Source of the DNA: Cacajao melanocephalus
Taxonomy: Eukaryota > Chordata > Mammalia > Primates > Pitheciidae
Assembly: GCA_963573385.1 (NCBI GenBank)
Contig: CAUYLG010066083.1
Location: 1-64,000, forward strand
Length of the DNA stretch: 64,000 nucleotides
Direction: 5' to 3'
In this document: positions 60,116 to 64,000 of the stretch, in pieces
Layout of the letters: each line of letters starts with the position of its first letter
Position numbering within the stretch: the first letter of the stretch is position 1
The notes under the pieces: generated by a model
Seen by the model: only the letters and a program-made list of their open reading frames with translations
The model's database searches: none
Told to the model about the DNA's origin: nothing
Program-made: the position numbers and the translations under genes

Positions 60116-60970
60116 CATGACAACACTAAGATGTTGCTCATCTCCTCAACCCTCACTGTGTGTCGTCGACATTTATACTGATTGTACAAAGGCAGTGAAG
60201 GGTAAAATTTTGGGTGCCTTAGTGGGAATCAGAGCAGTGACACCAAACTGTGCTAGTTGTCATCGTGTTCTTCATTGTCAGGCACTTTCAAAACAAAAAA
60301 CCAAAACAAAACCTAGTTTTATGCAAGGATGTCCTTGACGAAGCAGTAAAAGCAGTCAAAAATTTTTAATTTTAATAATCTTTATCATGTTGTAAATGTG
60401 TTTTAATATTCACTTTGGTGTGAAAGTATGAGAAGTATGCATAAAGCACTTTGGGTGTACGAGGGTTGTCTTGAGGAAAAGCACTAGTGCAGTTGTTTGA
60501 GCGATGAACTGATCTGTCTGTTTTCTTGGAATACTGATTTTACTTGAAAGAATACTGAAAAAAGAATGATTTTATTCTGACATGGACATTTGGCAGACAT
60601 TTCCTCGAATGGGAATGAAATGAATTCGATATCTTAAAGAGGGTAACGGATAATTTTCGTTGCTATGATACAATTAGAGCTTTCAAGTGAGAGAATTTTT
60701 GGAAAACATGTGTCTGCTATCACAAGCTTGATCTCTTTCCAGTACTTAAAGATTTTCCTGGTGAGATGGTGATAGTATTAATAAATATGACTTTAAAAAT
60801 ATCATGTAGTGAAATGTGTCAACATTTGGAAACTATGCATAATTCAGTGAATTCATGGTTTCCAAAAGGGCAGTGTGTGCTGTTACATGCATTTGTTTTT
60901 GAATTTGCTGTGCTCTTTCCAAGGCAGCAGAGTAATGAATCAGCTATTGAGAAAAATGGCTGGAATCATA
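60116..60970. other. Intergenic DNA
   Basis: Unrecognised sequence. The 60117-60338 frame (cysteine-rich start) and the segment after it read partly like an old transposase or retrocopy relic (gagcgatgaactgatctg, tttgaatttgctgtgctctt), but I cannot assign it. Confidence 0.35.
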
Positions 60971-61065
60971 TTAATTAATTAATGACACAAACATTTATTG
61001 AATGCCTATTAGATGCCTGATGTAATGCTAGATGCCAAGGATAAGAAGCAAAGGGTATCACTCGC
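60971..61065 (-). mobile_element. L2-like 3' end, antisense
   Basis: acatttattgaatgcctatt, agatgcctgatgtaatgcta, gatgccaaggataagaag. Confidence 0.6.
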
Positions 61066-61204
61066 TACTCTGGTCGCTATCTATTTCTTGACATGATGGT
61101 AGTTAAGGAGGTGTGTTCACTATGATAATTCATTGAAAAATAAGATGTGTGCAAGGGGGAGGGAAACTGCCTGCTTACGGCACAGACTCTCAGGGCTGGT
61201 AGAG

Positions 61205-62420
61205 TTATGGGGGTTACAATTTATTCATTCATTTTGTAAAGATATTTATTAAACACCTAGATACTGGGAATACATCAGTGAGCAAAACAGACAAAAATCT
61301 CTGCCTTTATGGAACTTACATTCTAGTTAGAGGAGACAGAATTAAGTGATAATTATAGCTGTAATAAATAAGATATATAATATATTAGAAAATGATATAA
61401 AAAAGTTGACAGTTGGAGGTAGGGAGTGTGAATTCGGTATGTGTGCATTGTGAGAAGGTGGCACTTTAGCAAAGACTTGAAGGAGGGTGAGGGTGTTAGC
61501 CATGAAGATATCTGGAGAAGGCTGGAAGGCCAGTGTAGCTGGAGAGAAGTGCGTGAGGGAAGCACAGAAGGAAATGAGGTCAGAAAAATAGTGGGGGACA
61601 AAATTGTGAGGGGCTGTGGGTCACTGTGTGGACTCTGCCCCTTACCTTGAGTGACATAAGGAGCCATCTAGGCCCTGAGAGGAGGAGTGACATAATCTGA
61701 TGTGCTTGAATGGGATGGCTTTGGCGACTGTGTGGGGAACAGAATGAACAGGAGCCAGGGTGGAAGTCGAAAGATTAGGAGGAAATTGCAGTGATTCAGG
61801 CTGGAGAGGATGGCAGCTTGGACCTGTGGGGCAGTGCGAGGTGGGTGAATTCTGATCTGTTTTGAAGTTAAGGCAGGTAGAAATCTCCTGCAGATTGGTG
61901 TGCAGTGTTCAAGAGAGGAGTCGGAGAAGACTTCAGAATTTTTGTTCTGAGCTACTGGGAAGGTGGAGTTGCCATAAAGTAAAATGGGGACGTCTAGAGC
62001 TGAAGCAGGTGTGGAGGGGAAGATTGAGAGGACTGCTTGAATGGTTGTGCCTGAGATGTCTGCTAGACATGCGAACAGCGCTGTAGATTGAGGTGGCTGG
62101 AGTTAGAGAGATGCCTGAGCTGTAAACATGGATTGGGAATTGTCAGCATGGAGATGGCGCACTGTCTATAGAGTCAGAGAGCCTAGCCCCCACTGGGAAG
62201 GGAGTGAGTGTGGATGGAGAAGAGTTTCCCAGGACCTATTGGAGGGCCACCCCAGCTAGAGAGTGGAGGACAAGAGGAGCAACGAGCAGTGGCCACTGAG
62301 GAGGAGAGACCTCTGAGGTGGGAGCACAGCCAGGAGACTGTCGTGTTTTGGAAATCAGTGAAGCCAGTGCCGCCAAGAAAAAGAGAGCCCACTGGTGTCA
62401 CGTGCCGCTGAGAAGGTGAG
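61205..62420 (-). mobile_element. L2 remnant of 1.2 kb, antisense
   Basis: It starts with the 3' end (tttattcattcattttgtaa, atgtctgcctttatgg-type wording, cagacaaaaatctctgcctt) and continues gcaaagacttgaaggagggt, gaggagtgacataatctgat, gagttgccataaagtaaaat, ggaattgtcagcatggagat, gtgagtgtggatggagaaga. Short open frames on both strands here are relics. Confidence 0.75.
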
Positions 62421-63419
62421 TGAAAAGGGACGAGAACGCACCATTGGATTTCACAAGGCTAACAAGGTACCAAGATGGAGGTCTTTGCAAGGGTCATTTC
62501 CTAGAGCATGGGGCAAAAGCCATATTAGAGTTGAAGAGAACAGGAGAAATCTGAGTGAAGACATCTCATTTGAGGAGTTCTGATGTAAAGAAAAGCAGAG
62601 AAATGGGGAAATGCCTGGAGAGAGAAGTTTTTTTTTAGATAAGAAGAGAAAAGCATGTTCATGTGCTTGTCACTCATGAGTGTGTGGCATTGTACCTTGT
62701 GTACAAATGGTAGCCTGTCTGAAAAGAAATCACCAATGAGGGCTTCCACTCTTACATGATTAGCTGAGACTGAATCATAACACTTATTATCTACTCATGG
62801 CAGAAGATGTCCCTTGAGAAAAAATTTCTTGGTTCAGTGACCCTTTGCTTTGTTTAGAATTTGAGGTTGGCTACTCCTGTGTTTCCTGTTAGAAGAGTCA
62901 ACCCAGGAAAGGCCAGAATATCCTTTACTCTGCCAAACAGAATTCCAAAATATCTGTGGCCCTTAGAATTTAGAGCTCAGTGTTCTATTCAGTGTAGGAA
63001 TATGGGGAAAAGTGAAGGAGGATTTTTACTTCTCACCATATACTTCTATATATTTTAATTTTTCACAAAAAATTCAATAATAAACATAATGGGAAAGATT
63101 TAGTGTGTATTTCAGATATTTGGAAAATTTGAAGTTTGAGGCTAGGAACAGTTCAGGACAATTGCATCATTTATTAATTATAAGTGGACTAAAGTATCAT
63201 ATGCCAGTAGGCCTCAGTTCAGCCAGCATGTTGTGCATTTTACCTTAGCCAGCCAATTTATACATCCAAGCACTTAACTTTGTTCTGTTATTATTAATAA
63301 ATTGTGATACATAGCAAAGAAAAATGGCTTCTTTTACCATCTACCATTTATATCTCATCTTTTCTCTGAAGAGCTGAATTATAATAAAGTCACTCTGTAG
63401 TGCGTCTGACTGATTTGTC
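62421..63419. other. Intergenic DNA
   Basis: The first part may be the tail of the L2 remnant. After about 62600 nothing was recognised. Confidence 0.4.
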
Positions 63420-63600
63420 CAATTTAATTCATCAAATATTACTGAGGGCTCACCATGTGCCAGGCAGCGTGCACAGCACTATAGATACCGAGGGAACCAG
63501 GGCATAATTGCTGCCCTTGAAGTGTTTGAAGTCTAGCAGAAGACAAGAAGAACACCACAGATATAAAGACACCTACTTCAGATTCTGATAACAGGTAGCA
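63420..63600 (-). mobile_element. L2 3' end, antisense
   Basis: aattcatcaaatattactga, ccatgtgccaggcagcgtgc, cataattgctgcccttgaag. Confidence 0.65.
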
Positions 63601-64000
63601 GAATAAGGGTATACCACATTAAGAAGGTAATTGGAGAAAAGATAGATAATATTTCATACTCCCAGTGGCCACCACAATTAGCCCCTGAGATCAGCCCTAT
63701 ATTTAGACAGACTTATTCAAATTCTGGATTTCTGATTAGAATGGCCACAGACTTCGTAATAGCCTTGTAGAAAGATCACTGGTCTACAAGACAGACACCG
63801 GCTCCATCACTAAAACGTTTAAGATCTCCAGCAGAGAATTAGTCTGTGCCTCAATTTTCACACCTGTTAACTGAGAATAGTAACACATAGGGTCTAAAAT
63901 GAAATGGTCCCAGAATTTGAAGTCAAGAATTGTCCATCCTCCAACTTCACATCTCCTAGGATGGCTATCATCAAAAAACCAGACAATAATGAGTGTCGGA
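63601..64000. other. Window end
   Basis: Nothing beyond a weak MIR-like trace near 63780-63900 (tctgtgcctcaattttcaca). GZMK, which lies beyond GZMA in human, is not reached. Confidence 0.4.

Noticed and set aside
61353..62411. Several frames of 65-104 codons on both strands
   Set aside because: They fall within the antisense L2 remnant and are broken relics.
57525..64000. GZMK, the neighbour granzyme gene
   Set aside because: No GZMK exon (IIGGKEVSPHSRP-type start or GDAGGP motif) was found. In human it lies tens of kb further on.

Overview
This window is nuclear DNA from an anthropoid primate. It is dense in Alu elements in both orientations, with older MIR, L2, L1M, MaLR and MER elements, and it has long introns with GT-AG splice sites. 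Three protein-coding genes can be rebuilt exon by exon: GPX8 (minus strand, all three coding exons, 209 aa), CDC20B (plus strand, ten exons running to the stop codon) and GZMA (minus strand, all five coding exons, 261 aa). This is the segment known on human chromosome 5q11.2, seen from the opposite strand. The proteins differ from the human ones I remember at a handful of sites in GPX8 and at many sites in CDC20B and GZMA. That points to a non-human primate, perhaps a New World monkey, but I could not run a comparison.

Layout. 1-5.4 kb: GPX8 on the minus strand, with Alu insertions in its 3' flank and introns and an exact 125-bp direct repeat at the window start. 5.4-18.2 kb: no exon. In human this is the rest of CDC20B intron 2; it holds Alus, a MaLR LTR and a pair of diverged 235-bp duplicates, one of which interrupts an Alu. 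18.2-46.8 kb: CDC20B exons 3-12 (numbering assumes two upstream exons encoding 42 aa). Its introns carry a 19-unit minisatellite headed by a perfect hairpin, an AT-rich tract, a purine tract, CA/TG microsatellites and a possible cryptic exon. 46.8-50.7 kb: short spacer with L2 and L1 remnants. 50.7-57.5 kb: GZMA on the minus strand, convergent with CDC20B, with a clear AATAAA signal and a TATA-like box. 57.5-64 kb: gene-free flank holding a long L1 remnant and a long L2 remnant.

The three genes do not form a functional pathway. GPX8 is an endoplasmic reticulum membrane peroxidase, CDC20B a CDC20-like WD40 protein of multiciliated cells, and GZMA a cytotoxic lymphocyte serine protease. No microRNA, tRNA or rRNA gene was recognised. 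The miR-449 cluster known from CDC20B intron 2 should lie before position 1. I saw no previously undescribed system; the items worth checking are structural oddities in the repeats, a possible cryptic CDC20B exon, and sequence changes in the granzyme.
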